Assembly (NCBI RefSeq): GCF_001999465.1
Contig: NZ_MQMF01000002.1
Location: forward strand, 620,001-684,000
DNA: 64,000 nt
Direction: 5' to 3'
Source: Fictibacillus arsenicus
Lineage (GTDB): Bacteria > Bacillota > Bacilli > Bacillales > Fictibacillaceae
Shown here: piece after piece, positions 36,269 to 44,760 of the stretch
Layout: each line of letters begins with the position of its first letter
How positions within the stretch are numbered: the first letter of the stretch is position 1
Made by a program: the position numbers and the translations under genes
The notes under the pieces: generated by a model
What the model saw: the letters and a program-made list of their open reading frames with translations, nothing else
Database searches by the model: none
What the model was told of the DNA's origin: nothing

Positions 36269-37072
36269 TTAGGAATTCAAATTGTTTCTTATATTAATTC
36301 TTTCAAGTCAATCATTAATATTCACACTCAACAATTCACCCTGCATTCTGCAAATTATGCCCCGCTGTATCCAACACGGAAAAAGTAGCTCTCGGATATT
36401 TATCAAGTATGTCAAACACGTCTTTATAGCCTGTAATATGGTCTTGTCTCTCAGCCAGGAACACACTCGGTTTCGGAAACACTTCTTGGTCGATCTTGAA
36501 CTTGAACCCATACCCTCCTGAGATTTTTTCTAAGAAAGCTGGATCTGCTATCTTCATTCCGGCTAAGACTTCTTCGTTGTACATTTTCCACGTGTATTCA
36601 TCTAACTTCACATGAATCCCTTTAAAGTCTTCTCTTTCTTCTGTTAAAGTAACGAGGAACTCATGATCGACTTTTATGTTGGCATGCTCCGGCAATGTTC
36701 TTTTGTTTTTATCAGGAATTATCATCGGACAGATAAATGCTGCACCCAATATCCGCTCAGGCATTTTCGTGATTACTCCCCTAGTGATGTATCCGCCATA
36801 TGATTCCCCAGCGATCAAGAACGACTGGTCCGGTAATCTAGTTTCTATGAACTGAAGAACAGCATCCAGCATTTCATCAGAGTTTTGAATAGATTCATAG
36901 TCTTTCGTCTGCCCCATTCCTGGCAGGTCGATATAGATGCGTCTGTATCCATCCCTCTGTTGAAAGATCGGTTCCATGCATCCTTTCATCAACGATGGTC
37001 AGGTGAGAATCCGTGAATCATGAGGATCGGTGTTCCAGATCCGCTCGCTTTCTCTACTTTACAATAAGACAT
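36269..37072 (-). pseudogene. Broken alpha/beta hydrolase
   Basis: From ATG 37072 (AAAGGAG nine bases upstream) the frame encodes an oxyanion-loop start (PILMIHGFSPDHR) and hits TGA. A one-base deletion near 36993 would restore it: the next frame continues through MMKGCMEPIF, the nucleophile elbow GESYGGY near the middle, and the catalytic histidine DTAGHNLQ. There a second frameshift occurs. The expected C-terminal NDWLERI reads ND-stop-LERI, a Trp-to-TGA change, ending at 36269. Three independent lesions show decay. The gene was a cytoplasmic serine hydrolase. The intact part (36336-36992) could give an incomplete product at most. Confidence 0.85.
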
Positions 37073-37186
37073 GGTTTACCACTCCTTTTTGCTTCGGTAA
37101 CTCCATTCTCTAAAACCATTACTGAATCCTGCTTTTTTGTGAATTGTGGTACTATAAAACAAACATAGCAATGAGGAGCGTTAACG

Positions 37187-37378
37187 GTGAAAGACTATTT
37201 TATCCGATTCACATTTAGCATTATGACGATGATCATCATTTATGGAATCTTCTACGTGTCAGGTTTGCATGACAAGACCTGGGCACCTTTTATTATCCTG
37301 CCATTAGGTATCGCCGGCGGTCATGGTTCTCTTTATTTTTATAAAACCATTCAGGAACAAAGAAACCAAATCAAATGA
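37187..37378 (+). CDS. Small two-span membrane protein
   Basis: A 63-residue frame starting at GTG 37187, with GAGGAG about ten bases upstream. It has two hydrophobic stretches (about residues 7-25 and 34-51) joined by a loop and a basic polar tail. It is monocistronic, with its own terminator right after the stop. No family motif is evident. The terminator and ribosome site support a real gene; the function is unknown. Confidence 0.65.
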   Translation: MKDYFIRFTFSIMTMIIIYGIFYVSGLHDKTWAPFIILPLGIAGGHGSLYFYKTIQEQRNQIK

Positions 37379-37386
37379 ACATGCAG

Positions 37387-37408
37387 CACCGCGTTTAGCG
37401 GTGTTTTT
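37387..37408 (+). terminator. Terminator of the small membrane protein gene
   Basis: A compact CACCGC/GCGGTG stem with five-base loop and five T residues, eight bases after the stop. Confidence 0.85.
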
Positions 37409-37447
37409 GTATAAAAAAAAGAGTACAAATGTCATAAACCTGAGCTA

Positions 37448-37831
37448 CTAGTTTGATAAGATGACTCCTGCAAAGCTTCCTTTTAATACCTGTTTTTCAT
37501 TTTGATTGGTGCAAAGGAAAGTGGCCATGATTGATGTTCGATTGTTTTCTTTTGGTTCTAACTCCTCGATCCGCACTTCACATAGGGTCGTATCTCCAGT
37601 AAATACAGGTAGCAGAAACTCGAAGTTCATCGTACGAGCGAGCACATTATTTTCTCCGCCAATTTTTGTTGGCAATGTAGCCGTTAACAACCTTTGGATG
37701 ACGAGTCTCCCCTGTTCATCAGGTTGAATATGATGATCCCCCTCATCCCAAGAGACTTTCGTAAACATCTCAACATCTTCTTTTGTGAACATCCGCTCAA
37801 AAGTAATGATATCCCCAACTTTTAAATTCAC
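37448..37831 (-). CDS. MaoC-like hot-dog fold dehydratase
   Basis: A 127-residue protein with the outline of the MaoC/hot-dog family: KVGDIITFERMFTKEDVEMFTKVSWD at the start, then NFEFLLPVFTGDTTLCEV, where the hot-dog beta sheet begins. Family members hydrate enoyl-CoA or have lost that activity. The usual catalytic Asp/His pair is only loosely suggested by DEGDHH near residue 30. It starts with GTG after AAAGGGG and is followed by no related gene. The family is probable; the substrate is unknown. Confidence 0.7.
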   Translation of the reverse strand: MNLKVGDIITFERMFTKEDVEMFTKVSWDEGDHHIQPDEQGRLVIQRLLTATLPTKIGGENNVLARTMNFEFLLPVFTGDTTLCEVRIEELEPKENNRTSIMATFLCTNQNEKQVLKGSFAGVILSN

Positions 37832-37863
37832 CCTGGACTCCCCTTTGGATTAAACATTTTGTC

Positions 37864-38109
37864 TTAACCACCAATTCCTTTTGCGAGCAATAAGAGAAGA
37901 GCAAAGGTCAAGACCGCTCCATTTAGTAATACACCTAATATACCTGATAGCCATTTCTTCGATAGTACCGCCAAAACAACACCAATAATTGAAAGTGATC
38001 CTAGTACGATAACGCCTGTAGTAAGATCCGCATTCGGTCCTCTTAATAGAAAGAATGCTACAACACTAACAGCAACCATTGATAACGAAAGAATTCCTAG
38101 TTTATTCAT
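37864..38109 (-). CDS. Small hydrophobic membrane protein
   Basis: An 81-residue protein with three predicted membrane spans (about residues 5-22, 30-48 and 53-77) and few charged residues. AGGGGGGA precedes the ATG. It is transcribed with or near the MaoC-like gene, 32 bases apart. No recognised family. The gene is likely real because of the ribosome site and the uniform membrane-protein composition. Confidence 0.6.
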   Translation of the reverse strand: MNKLGILSLSMVAVSVVAFFLLRGPNADLTTGVIVLGSLSIIGVVLAVLSKKWLSGILGVLLNGAVLTFALLLLLAKGIGG

Positions 38110-38267
38110 CTCTGTCCCCCCTAATTACTTCTTCGCTTCAGGTTTTCCTTAACTTTTACCATATCATAACAAATGAATCCGGAGGAACAATATGGAAATT
38201 ATTATAGTGAAAAATTGGCCTAGAGTGATGAACTATGTTTGATAGCAGTACCGTCTTCAGTGAATAG

Positions 38268-38299
38268 GAAAAGAGCCAGATCAATTGATCTTGGCTCTT
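38268..38299 (-). terminator. Terminator of the 51-residue gene
   Basis: A long stem, AAGAGCCAGATCAA with TTGATCTTGGCTCTT, broken by one bulged base, followed on the minus strand by a T-rich tract, 20 bases after the stop of the small gene. Confidence 0.6.
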
Positions 38300-38318
38300 C
38301 TCAGTTCTATATTTGGAC

Positions 38319-38474
38319 TCATCGACATGTTGGATTCAATGGCGTAAGTTCTAATTCAGGTTTTTGTTTTTCTTGTTCGGTAATTGGTTTTTCTACGAGT
38401 TTGACTACGTATCGTGGTACTGGTAAATCTAAAGGCTTTGATGTTAGCTGTTCATGGTTAGTCATTGTAAGCAT
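38319..38474 (-). CDS. Small 51-residue protein of unknown function
   Basis: A short frame from ATG 38474 to TGA 38319. GGAGG lies eight bases before the start and a terminator hairpin follows, which together support a real transcript and product. The peptide is proline- and lysine-rich (VPRYVVKLVEKPITEQEK) and ends with LNPTCR, holding one cysteine. It has no membrane segment or signal peptide. A plus-strand frame over the same region looks like its shadow. Function unknown. Confidence 0.55.
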   Translation of the reverse strand: MLTMTNHEQLTSKPLDLPVPRYVVKLVEKPITEQEKQKPELELTPLNPTCR

Positions 38475-38659
38475 AACTCATTCCTCCTCACCAGGTTTTA
38501 CTACCACTTTACCCGAAATTATTATAGTATGAAACTTTTTTTGACAAAAACAGTCAATTGGTCCCAAACATTTGTCTTTCTCGTGACGAAAGGAGTAGAA
38601 TACATAATATGATAACGGTATGGCTTTTGCCTACCTTATTTTGAAGGGAATGAATTGTA

Positions 38660-39643
38660 TTGAGATTTGGTGTGATCGGAACGAACTGGATTACTGAAAG
38701 TTTTATTACAGCAGCAAAAGAAGTTGAGGATTTTAGGTTATCAGCGGTCTACTCCCGTACGCAAGAGAAAGCGAAGGAATTTGCGGATAGGAATGGTGCT
38801 GAACATACGTTTACTGATTTAGAAGAAATGGCAGCGAGCGATGTGATCGACGCGGTTTACATTGCCAGCCCTAACTCGTTTCATGCTGAACAAGCCATTA
38901 CATTGATGAATCATGGCAAGCAAGTGATTTGTGAGAAGCCGATCGCTTCGAACGTGAGGGAACTGGAGAGTTTGATCGCAGCTGCTAAAGAAAATAAAGT
39001 ACTTCTAATGGAAGCAATGCGTTCTACGGTAACGCCGAACTTTAAGAGCATTCAGGAAAACTTACATAAGATCGGCCCTGTCCGCCGTTATTTTGCGAGC
39101 TCGTGTCAGTACTCTTCACGCTATGACAAGTACAAAGAAGGAACAGTTCTTAACGCGTTCAATCCGAAGTTCTCGAACGGATCGATGATGGATATCGGCA
39201 TCTACTGTCTGTACCCTATGGTCGTTCTTTTCGGAAAACCTGAATCGGTAAAAGCGAACGGATTTCTCTTGGAGTCTGGAGTGGATGGTGAAGGCAGCAT
39301 CCTCTTGAACTATGGAGACAAAGACGCGGTAGTGATGTATTCGAAGATCTCGAACTCGTACGTTCCATCTGAGATACAAGGCGAGAACGGCAGTATCCTG
39401 ATCGACCACATCCAGGACATGTCGAAGATTGAGATCCGGTATAAAGACGGTTCGACTGAGGATATCACGGTAGAGCAAGACAAGCCGAAGATGTATTATG
39501 AAGCAAAAGAGTTCATGGACCTTGTGAAAAATGGTGAGCTGGAGTCGAAGGTGAACTCTCATGCGAACTCACTCGCTGTGATGGAGATCATGGATGAAGC
39601 TCGAAAGCAGATTGGACTTGTGTTTCCAGCTGATCAAAAATAA
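38660..39643 (+). CDS. Gfo/Idh/MocA family oxidoreductase
   Basis: A 327-residue NAD(P)-dependent dehydrogenase of the Gfo/Idh/MocA family. The Rossmann start is GVIGTNWITESF (the usual GxGxxG is relaxed), and the conserved EKP of the active-site region is at about residue 94 (VICEKPIASN). The C-terminal half is the beta-sheet substrate domain with MDIGIYCLYP near 174. These enzymes oxidise or reduce sugar alcohols, inositols and amino sugars. The start is TTG, with GAAGGG about eleven bases upstream. It is monocistronic with a terminator after it; substrate unknown. Confidence 0.88.
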   Translation: MRFGVIGTNWITESFITAAKEVEDFRLSAVYSRTQEKAKEFADRNGAEHTFTDLEEMAASDVIDAVYIASPNSFHAEQAITLMNHGKQVICEKPIASNVRELESLIAAAKENKVLLMEAMRSTVTPNFKSIQENLHKIGPVRRYFASSCQYSSRYDKYKEGTVLNAFNPKFSNGSMMDIGIYCLYPMVVLFGKPESVKANGFLLESGVDGEGSILLNYGDKDAVVMYSKISNSYVPSEIQGENGSILIDHIQDMSKIEIRYKDGSTEDITVEQDKPKMYYEAKEFMDLVKNGELESKVNSHANSLAVMEIMDEARKQIGLVFPADQK

Positions 39644-39650
39644 CTTATCA

Positions 39651-39685
39651 AAGGGGACTTCTATATAGAGAAGCTCCCTTTTTTC
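39651..39685 (+). terminator. Terminator of the oxidoreductase gene
   Basis: A hairpin formed by AAGGGGACTTCT and AGAAGCTCCCTT (one mismatch region), followed by six T residues, directly after the stop codon. Confidence 0.75.
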
Positions 39686-39770
39686 ATAATCAAATAATTT
39701 GGTCAAATATTCCAAGCCAAGGACTTATGGACTATAATAAAACTTAAATACATGTACAAGAAGCTCCTTT

Positions 39771-40520
39771 ATGAACATTGGTGGTCGCGCTCTTCTGAAC
39801 GGAATCATGTTTCAATCAGAAAACTATACAGTTAAGGCACGATATGATAAAGAGGGAAATATTTTTATTACGGAAGAACAGACTCCTACTATCTTGGACA
39901 ATAAATTCGTCAGTTTCATGAGTTCGCTGCCTTTCCTAAGAGGGATTGTTGCTCTTTTTCGTATTCTTTGGAGTGTCAGAAAGATTTTTATAATTTCATT
40001 TATTCTAGTTATCCCTTTTACACTGTTGCTTCAAAACTATAAAGTAATTAATGATTCAAATATTAATGAGCTAACAATCGGTGTGCAGTACCTATATATT
40101 GTTTTGATTATTATCATCTTTTGGGGAATTAACCGAAAGTATGGTAAATTTCACGGTGCTGAACATAAGGTAATTAACACCTTCAAGAGGTATGGGAAAG
40201 TTGAATTAGCTTCAGCAATTAAAACGACGCGAATCTCATCTCGTTGCGGTACAAACCTTGTATTTATTGTAGTTGTACTTAAATTGATTTCTTTAATTTC
40301 TGGTGTGAATAGCCCACTAGTTAATTTGTCTATATGGCTCGTAGCATATGAAATATTTGAATTACAGGAAACAAAATTAGCATTTTTGAGTAAGCCCTTT
40401 ATAACAATCGGGGAGTTTCTTCAAAAGCTATTAACTACATCAGAACCGACGGTATACGAACTCAAACCAGCTGTAGAAGGAATTAATCATTTAATAAAAT
40501 TAGAAAGAACTAATAACTAA
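39771..40520 (+). CDS. DUF1385 (YqhQ-like) membrane protein
   Basis: A 249-residue membrane protein. It has the family landmarks: N-terminal GGRALLNGIMFQS, central KFHGAEHKVI near residue 125 and ISSRCGTNL near 145, around four membrane helices. DUF1385 proteins, of which YqhQ is the Bacillus example, have no settled biochemical role; the histidine and cysteine segments suggest metal binding. The landmarks diverge from canonical versions, so this is probably a paralogue rather than YqhQ. I see no strong ribosome site before the ATG. It is followed by a terminator and the EVE-HNH gene. Confidence 0.82.
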   Translation: MNIGGRALLNGIMFQSENYTVKARYDKEGNIFITEEQTPTILDNKFVSFMSSLPFLRGIVALFRILWSVRKIFIISFILVIPFTLLLQNYKVINDSNINELTIGVQYLYIVLIIIIFWGINRKYGKFHGAEHKVINTFKRYGKVELASAIKTTRISSRCGTNLVFIVVVLKLISLISGVNSPLVNLSIWLVAYEIFELQETKLAFLSKPFITIGEFLQKLLTTSEPTVYELKPAVEGINHLIKLERTNN

Positions 40521-40545
40521 TATTGTAAAAGACAAAATAGGTATG

Positions 40546-40579
40546 GTCATTATCCTGAAATATAGGATGATGGCTTTTT
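40546..40579 (+). terminator. Terminator of the DUF1385 gene
   Basis: An 11-bp stem (GTCATTATCCT with AGGATGATGGC, two wobble pairs) followed by TTTTTC, 26 bases after the stop. Confidence 0.8.
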
Positions 40580-40665
40580 CTGTTGAATGGTAGAAAAAAG
40601 GATTAAGTTATTACTATAACGAAGTATACATTCTTTTACTAAAAGAAAAAGAAAGAGGTTTTTAT

Positions 40666-41697
40666 ATGGCTAGTCCTATTACTATTTTTAAAAATGATAA
40701 TGTTATGGTTACAGAAACAAGTATTCAAGAGGCAGCTAGATTTCTAGCTAATCACCTGAACACCCAAGTATCGAAATGTTATGATCCCATTGAACGTAGT
40801 TATGTATATAACATCCCTTACATTAAAGATGAAGATGAATATAGATTTGTTGCACCTGTTTCAATTGCATCCAAGCGTCGTAAAGAGCTTGAAGAAAGAG
40901 GACACCATAATGCTCGCCGTGTATGGTTGGTACCAGCAAACCCCAATGAATATGATTTAGAAAAAGCATTTAGTCGATATGAAATATTAGACTGGAAACG
41001 CTCCTTTAAGTACGAAAATGGCGATATACTATTTTTGTATGTTTCAGGCAATGTTAAAAAAGTACGTTATAAAGTTGAAGTAATTGAAGGGGAAGTTAAA
41101 ACCAACGATGTATACCATAATAAAATGTATTGGTTGGATAAAGCAAAATTTGAGGATTCAAAAAATTGGGACTGGAGCCGTGTTCGCTTAGTAGATGAAA
41201 ATGATACAGCGGAACTTTCTCTAAATAGATTACGTAATTATGGTTTAAAAGGAAACATTCAAGGTTCAATGAAACTTACTGGCGAACTTCAAGACTACAT
41301 CATGTCTTTTTTTGAACAAGATTTAACTAAAGAATATTATCCGGAAGAAGTCGTTGAGAATTTAGAAGAGGGACAGCGAAAAACGATTAAAGTCAACATG
41401 TATGAGCGTAATCCTATTGCACGTAAAAAGTGTGTGGAGCATTACGGAATCCAGTGTCAGGTATGTGAGACAAACTTTGAAAAAACTTATGGAGATGTAG
41501 GAAAAGATTTCATTCATGTTCATCATATTAAGCCACTTCACGAAATACAACAAGAGTATATTGTTGATCCGGTCAAAGATCTAATCCCAGTTTGTCCAAA
41601 CTGTCATGCTATGCTTCATCGGAAAGAAGATGGAGAATATTTAACAATTGAACAGTTAAAAAATCGTATTTTTAATACTAGTCTTGTTGAAAAGTAA
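40666..41697 (+). CDS. EVE-HNH modification-dependent endonuclease (type IV-like)
   Basis: A 343-residue protein. Residues about 83-180 read as an EVE-like domain (VWLVPANPNEYDLEKAF, then GDILFLYVSG), the fold that flips out modified bases. Residues about 264-318 are an HNH nuclease with all parts present: CQVC, the HVHHIKPLHE catalytic block, and CPNCHAMLH. The EVE-HNH architecture is known among type IV-like restriction enzymes that cut DNA with modified cytosine. AAAGAGG precedes the ATG, and the gene has its own terminator. It lies outside the BREX block but has a related function. Domain assignment is from motif reading; the recognised base is unknown. Confidence 0.82.
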   Translation: MASPITIFKNDNVMVTETSIQEAARFLANHLNTQVSKCYDPIERSYVYNIPYIKDEDEYRFVAPVSIASKRRKELEERGHHNARRVWLVPANPNEYDLEKAFSRYEILDWKRSFKYENGDILFLYVSGNVKKVRYKVEVIEGEVKTNDVYHNKMYWLDKAKFEDSKNWDWSRVRLVDENDTAELSLNRLRNYGLKGNIQGSMKLTGELQDYIMSFFEQDLTKEYYPEEVVENLEEGQRKTIKVNMYERNPIARKKCVEHYGIQCQVCETNFEKTYGDVGKDFIHVHHIKPLHEIQQEYIVDPVKDLIPVCPNCHAMLHRKEDGEYLTIEQLKNRIFNTSLVEK

Positions 41698-41739
41698 ACA
41701 AGCAAGATTATTTTTATTCACTAACACATTATTTTGAAG

Positions 41740-41760
41740 GCTCATATACTGAGCTTTTTT
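41740..41760 (+). terminator. Terminator of the EVE-HNH gene
   Basis: GCTCA/TGAGC stem with a five-base loop, followed by a seven-T run, about 40 bases after the stop. Confidence 0.75.
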
Positions 41761-41826
41761 TAATCAGAATGGATTCTTAAGTCCATCCGTTATTTTAATA
41801 TTATCTACACTATTGTACCAACAAAA

Positions 41827-41858
41827 AAGCCTATCAAATTCCAGTATTTGGTAGGCTT
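41827..41858 (-). terminator. Terminator of the lipoprotein gene pair
   Basis: A 13-bp stem with a wobble (AAGCCTACCAAAT with ATTTGATAGGCTT on the minus strand) and TTTTTT after it, 13 bases beyond the lipoprotein stop. Confidence 0.8.
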
Positions 41859-41871
41859 AAATTATTTATTA

Positions 41872-42513
41872 TTATTTTAAATTAAAGAAAACTTTACCAT
41901 CCATCATATCTTCGTAGCGAAGTTGAGCTTCTTCACCTGTTTTAACAAGACCCGAAATATAACCTTCTTTCTCATTCCCAACGTACATTTCGAAACTAAA
42001 ATCAGGTTCAGTAGTACCTACGATATCTCCACTATAAATATCTCCGCTTTCACTAACGAAATTAAAATTCATTACTCCATCAATAAAAAATGCTAAATCT
42101 TCTGTTTCGGATTCAGTTAATTTAACTTTTGTTTTAGCTAGAACCCATTCGTAACCCTCAGGTGCATTTTCGTTATATTCATTCATTGCTTTTAACTTTT
42201 GGAAAGCCGCATCGCCACGAATCACTTCCATTACTGTTATATCGATTTTGATCGGGAAAGAATCTCCGTTATCATTAATCAACTCATCCTCAACTGTAGC
42301 AGTTGTGTTAAATGGTACAGGGTTTGTTCGAGAACCAAGTTTTGATTTGGTTTCTTCTTTTTTCTCTTTTGATTCTGATTTATTAGTGTCACTTGCTTTT
42401 TCCGTTGTTTCTTTTTCAGAATCGATAGAGACATCTTTTGTGTCCTGACCGCAAGCTCCTAAAATTGCAACCGTAAGTAAACTCATTAGAATTAAACTAA
42501 GCAATTTTTTCAT
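41872..42513 (-). CDS. Lipoprotein with DUF4352-like domain
   Basis: About 213 residues beginning MKKLLSLILMSLL, with a lipobox LGAC near residue 20, so the mature protein is anchored outside the membrane by its cysteine. A Lys/Glu/Ser-rich linker follows (about 25-55). The rest is a beta-rich domain that resembles DUF4352/DUF5067 immunoglobulin-like extracellular domains (VLAKTKVKL near the middle); that match is tentative. ATG 42513 has GGAGGG ten bases upstream; the ATG at 42531 would span this site. It follows another lipoprotein gene by 27 bases; they are probably one operon. Confidence 0.75.
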   Translation of the reverse strand: MKKLLSLILMSLLTVAILGACGQDTKDVSIDSEKETTEKASDTNKSESKEKKEETKSKLGSRTNPVPFNTTATVEDELINDNGDSFPIKIDITVMEVIRGDAAFQKLKAMNEYNENAPEGYEWVLAKTKVKLTESETEDLAFFIDGVMNFNFVSESGDIYSGDIVGTTEPDFSFEMYVGNEKEGYISGLVKTGEEAQLRYEDMMDGKVFFNLK

Positions 42514-42540
42514 TACTAAATGACCCTCCAAAAATATGAT

Positions 42541-43152
42541 TTAATTTGTCTCTGAATCTTCTAATGCATCTGGGTAAACTGTTTCATCAAAAACTTCTTG
42601 AGTAGCTTCATCTTTAACGAAAATAGTCACTTTCGCATCTTTTGAGTCAGTTCCGTTAAACATTTGATACATCATTCCAGACATTCCAAATCCAATAGCC
42701 GCAAATCCATCAAAACTATTTTCATAAGCAGCTTTGTCTACTAGCAGAGTAAACTCTGTAAAGGAATCATTATGAGTTATGTCTTTTACAGAAGTAAAAT
42801 CATCCCCTGTCTTGGCTTCTTCAATTGATTCTTCAATACCCGTCTCTAATTCTTTCATCATTTCTTTATGTTTTGACTTGGACATTTTATAAGTCAAAGA
42901 ACCATCTTCATTTTTCGTTACTTCTTTAACTCCATCTTTTTTTGCATCAGCAATAACTTTGTTAATATCATCGCCTTCAAAAAATGATGCTGGTAATATT
43001 ACTTCTACATTTAACAAACCTTTATCAACAGATACTGCTTCACTCTTACTTTCTTCCATATTCTCAGAAGATGATTTTTTCTCTTCAGAAGATGAACATG
43101 CAGTGAGTAATGCTATACCCAAAACCAAAACTATTAAGTAAAATTTACGCAA
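42541..43152 (-). CDS. Lipoprotein of unknown function
   Basis: A 203-residue protein with a signal peptide and lipobox LLTACSSS near residues 15-22, so it is an anchored extracytoplasmic protein. A polar serine/glutamate linker is followed by a mixed alpha/beta domain with a repeated pattern of acidic helices. It starts with TTG after GGGGG. Upstream of the second lipoprotein gene, in the same direction, it is likely the first gene of the pair. No enzymatic motif was identified. Confidence 0.75.
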   Translation of the reverse strand: MRKFYLIVLVLGIALLTACSSSEEKKSSSENMEESKSEAVSVDKGLLNVEVILPASFFEGDDINKVIADAKKDGVKEVTKNEDGSLTYKMSKSKHKEMMKELETGIEESIEEAKTGDDFTSVKDITHNDSFTEFTLLVDKAAYENSFDGFAAIGFGMSGMMYQMFNGTDSKDAKVTIFVKDEATQEVFDETVYPDALEDSETN

Positions 43153-43280
43153 ACCAATAACCCCCAGTTAATATTTTTGTAAAAGTTTTGTAACAATCAA
43201 GTAACAAAACAAGAAAATAATAACATAAATAATAATTAATGAAAATAGTTATTTTGAAATAATTTTTTAATTCATAATAA

Positions 43281-43307
43281 AAAGCTTAGATCAGTTGATC
43301 AAAGCTT
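43281..43307 (-). terminator. Terminator of the GNAT gene
   Basis: A 12-bp stem with one mismatch (AAAGCTTaGATCA with TGATCaAAGCTTT), tight loop and T-rich tail on the minus strand, 17 bases past the stop. Confidence 0.7.
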
Positions 43308-43324
43308 TAATAAATGTGATATTT

Positions 43325-43771
43325 TTATTTTGCTACCCATTTATATTGAATATCAGCCAAATTCTCCTCATTTTCATGCCCTCTACCAATGATCTTAAAG
43401 CCATTCATTTCATAAAAGCGTTGGGCTTTTACATTTATTTCGAATGTGTATAATGTTAATCTTCCTGATGATTGTTCTTTCGCCTTTTTAAGTAAGCTTC
43501 TTCCTATACCCTTACCTTGATAGTCGTTATGAATATAGAGCTGGCTAATTTCCGATTTGTTATAGGCAATGATTCCAACCACGGTTTCATCCCATAGGGC
43601 TATATCAACTTGATATTCTTTATGTAAAATATGATTCAAAAAGTAGACCTGGCTTTCAAAACTATGAACCTCTTTTTGACCAATTGCCTTGTACTTACTT
43701 TCTCTCCACATTTCGACTGTTTCTTCAGCATACTTAGATTCATAGGGAATAATATTTATTTTATGGTCCAA
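43325..43771 (-). CDS. GNAT family N-acetyltransferase
   Basis: About 148 residues. The acetyl-CoA binding motif A is QLYIHNDYQGKGIGRSLL near residues 78-95, and motif B ends with NVKAQRFYEMNGFKIIGRG, both classical for GNAT. These enzymes acetylate amines on small molecules or protein N-termini. The start at TTG 43771 is preferred because AAAGGA lies nine bases upstream; a longer frame from 43837 lacks a ribosome site. The gene stands alone, and the substrate cannot be predicted. Confidence 0.82.
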   Translation of the reverse strand: MDHKINIIPYESKYAEETVEMWRESKYKAIGQKEVHSFESQVYFLNHILHKEYQVDIALWDETVVGIIAYNKSEISQLYIHNDYQGKGIGRSLLKKAKEQSSGRLTLYTFEINVKAQRFYEMNGFKIIGRGHENEENLADIQYKWVAK

Positions 43772-43901
43772 CTGATTACATCCTTTCAATATACAGAGCG
43801 TATCTATCAAAATTGAAAAATCAAACATTTTGTCCAATCATTTTAGTAGAATCCTGCATCTATTATATAAACGCTTAATTTCCGGAAAGCAGGGTGATTA
43901 A

Positions 43902-44585
43902 ATGAAATTAACAGAAATCCAGAAACCATATCATATGATTATCAGTCTTGGTAGTGAGTGTGGTCCAGCTTTACATCTTAGAAGACATCATTTAAGAAGA
44001 ACATCATTACCTTTTGATTGGGTGTGCTCTCATTCTTTATCTGGTATTAATCGATTAATTCAAACCAAATTTAACGGATATATGGAACTTCACAATATGA
44101 TAAAAATTGAATCATATAAACCGGGTTTCGTGTTAGATGAGGCAGGTCAAAATACAGGATCCCACTCGCATTTTATAAAAGATACCCAGTTCAACGTTAT
44201 TTCCGTCCATGATTTCCCCATCGTATCTGGCCAAGACTGGAAAACAACATATCCTAGTTATAAACAAAAGTTAAATCAACGAATAGAAAGATTCTATAAT
44301 TGTCTAAATCAAAGCCCCTCTATTTTGTTTATAAGATGGTCCCTTTTAAAAATTGAAGAAAATCAGATAAAAAATGAAACATCAGAGTTAGAAAGGGTTT
44401 TATCTAACGTTGTAAAAGGTGAGTTTAAGATTTTAATGATCCATCCGAAACATGGGGTAAACGGCATCACTAATGTGGAATGGGGTTTGAAAAATGTTTG
44501 CGCTGTTCACGTACCATATCACTCAGAACCTATAACAGACAATACAATCTGGAACCATCTTTTAAAAGGAATATCTATAAAATAA
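43902..44585 (+). CDS. DUF1796 putative papain-like cysteine peptidase
   Basis: A 227-residue protein with the DUF1796 start: SLGSECGPALHLRRHHLRRTS containing the proposed cysteine, then LPFDWVCSHS. The expected histidine lies in VISVHDFP near residue 105. The family is described as putative papain-like peptidases, widespread in Bacillaceae, without proven substrate. It is transcribed alone, ends in a terminator, and diverges from the GNAT gene. Confidence 0.8.
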   Translation: MKLTEIQKPYHMIISLGSECGPALHLRRHHLRRTSLPFDWVCSHSLSGINRLIQTKFNGYMELHNMIKIESYKPGFVLDEAGQNTGSHSHFIKDTQFNVISVHDFPIVSGQDWKTTYPSYKQKLNQRIERFYNCLNQSPSILFIRWSLLKIEENQIKNETSELERVLSNVVKGEFKILMIHPKHGVNGITNVEWGLKNVCAVHVPYHSEPITDNTIWNHLLKGISIK

Positions 44586-44591
44586 CAATGG

Positions 44592-44620
44592 GATCATCGC
44601 TTGGTGGTCTTTATTTTTTT
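44592..44620 (+). terminator. Terminator of the DUF1796 gene
   Basis: A GATCATC/GGTGGTC stem with three wobble pairs, four-base loop, and a T-rich tail including seven T residues, just after the stop. Confidence 0.6.
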
Positions 44621-44686
44621 ACCAATCCCTTTTCTAAGTTATTCATTTAAACCTACTCGTTAACATTCCCTTTAATTCAATAAAAA

Positions 44687-44717
44687 AGAGCATTTCTCCT
44701 TCTTGAAGAAATGCTCT
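44687..44717 (-). terminator. Terminator-like repeat, copy 1
   Basis: An 11-bp perfect stem (AGAGCATTTCT with AGAAATGCTCT) and loop CCTTCTTGA; the minus strand ends in six T residues. It ends the next gene. The same element recurs elsewhere in the window. Confidence 0.85.
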
Positions 44718-44760
44718 GCTTTAATGTTTGCTTTTATTATCTTTTGAGTAATGAACAGCG

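Noticed and set aside
38239-38532. Plus-strand 97-codon frame
   Set aside because: It covers the terminator and the better supported 51-residue minus-strand gene.
39116-39562. Minus-strand 148-codon frame inside the oxidoreductase gene
   Set aside because: Shadow of a clearly recognised gene.
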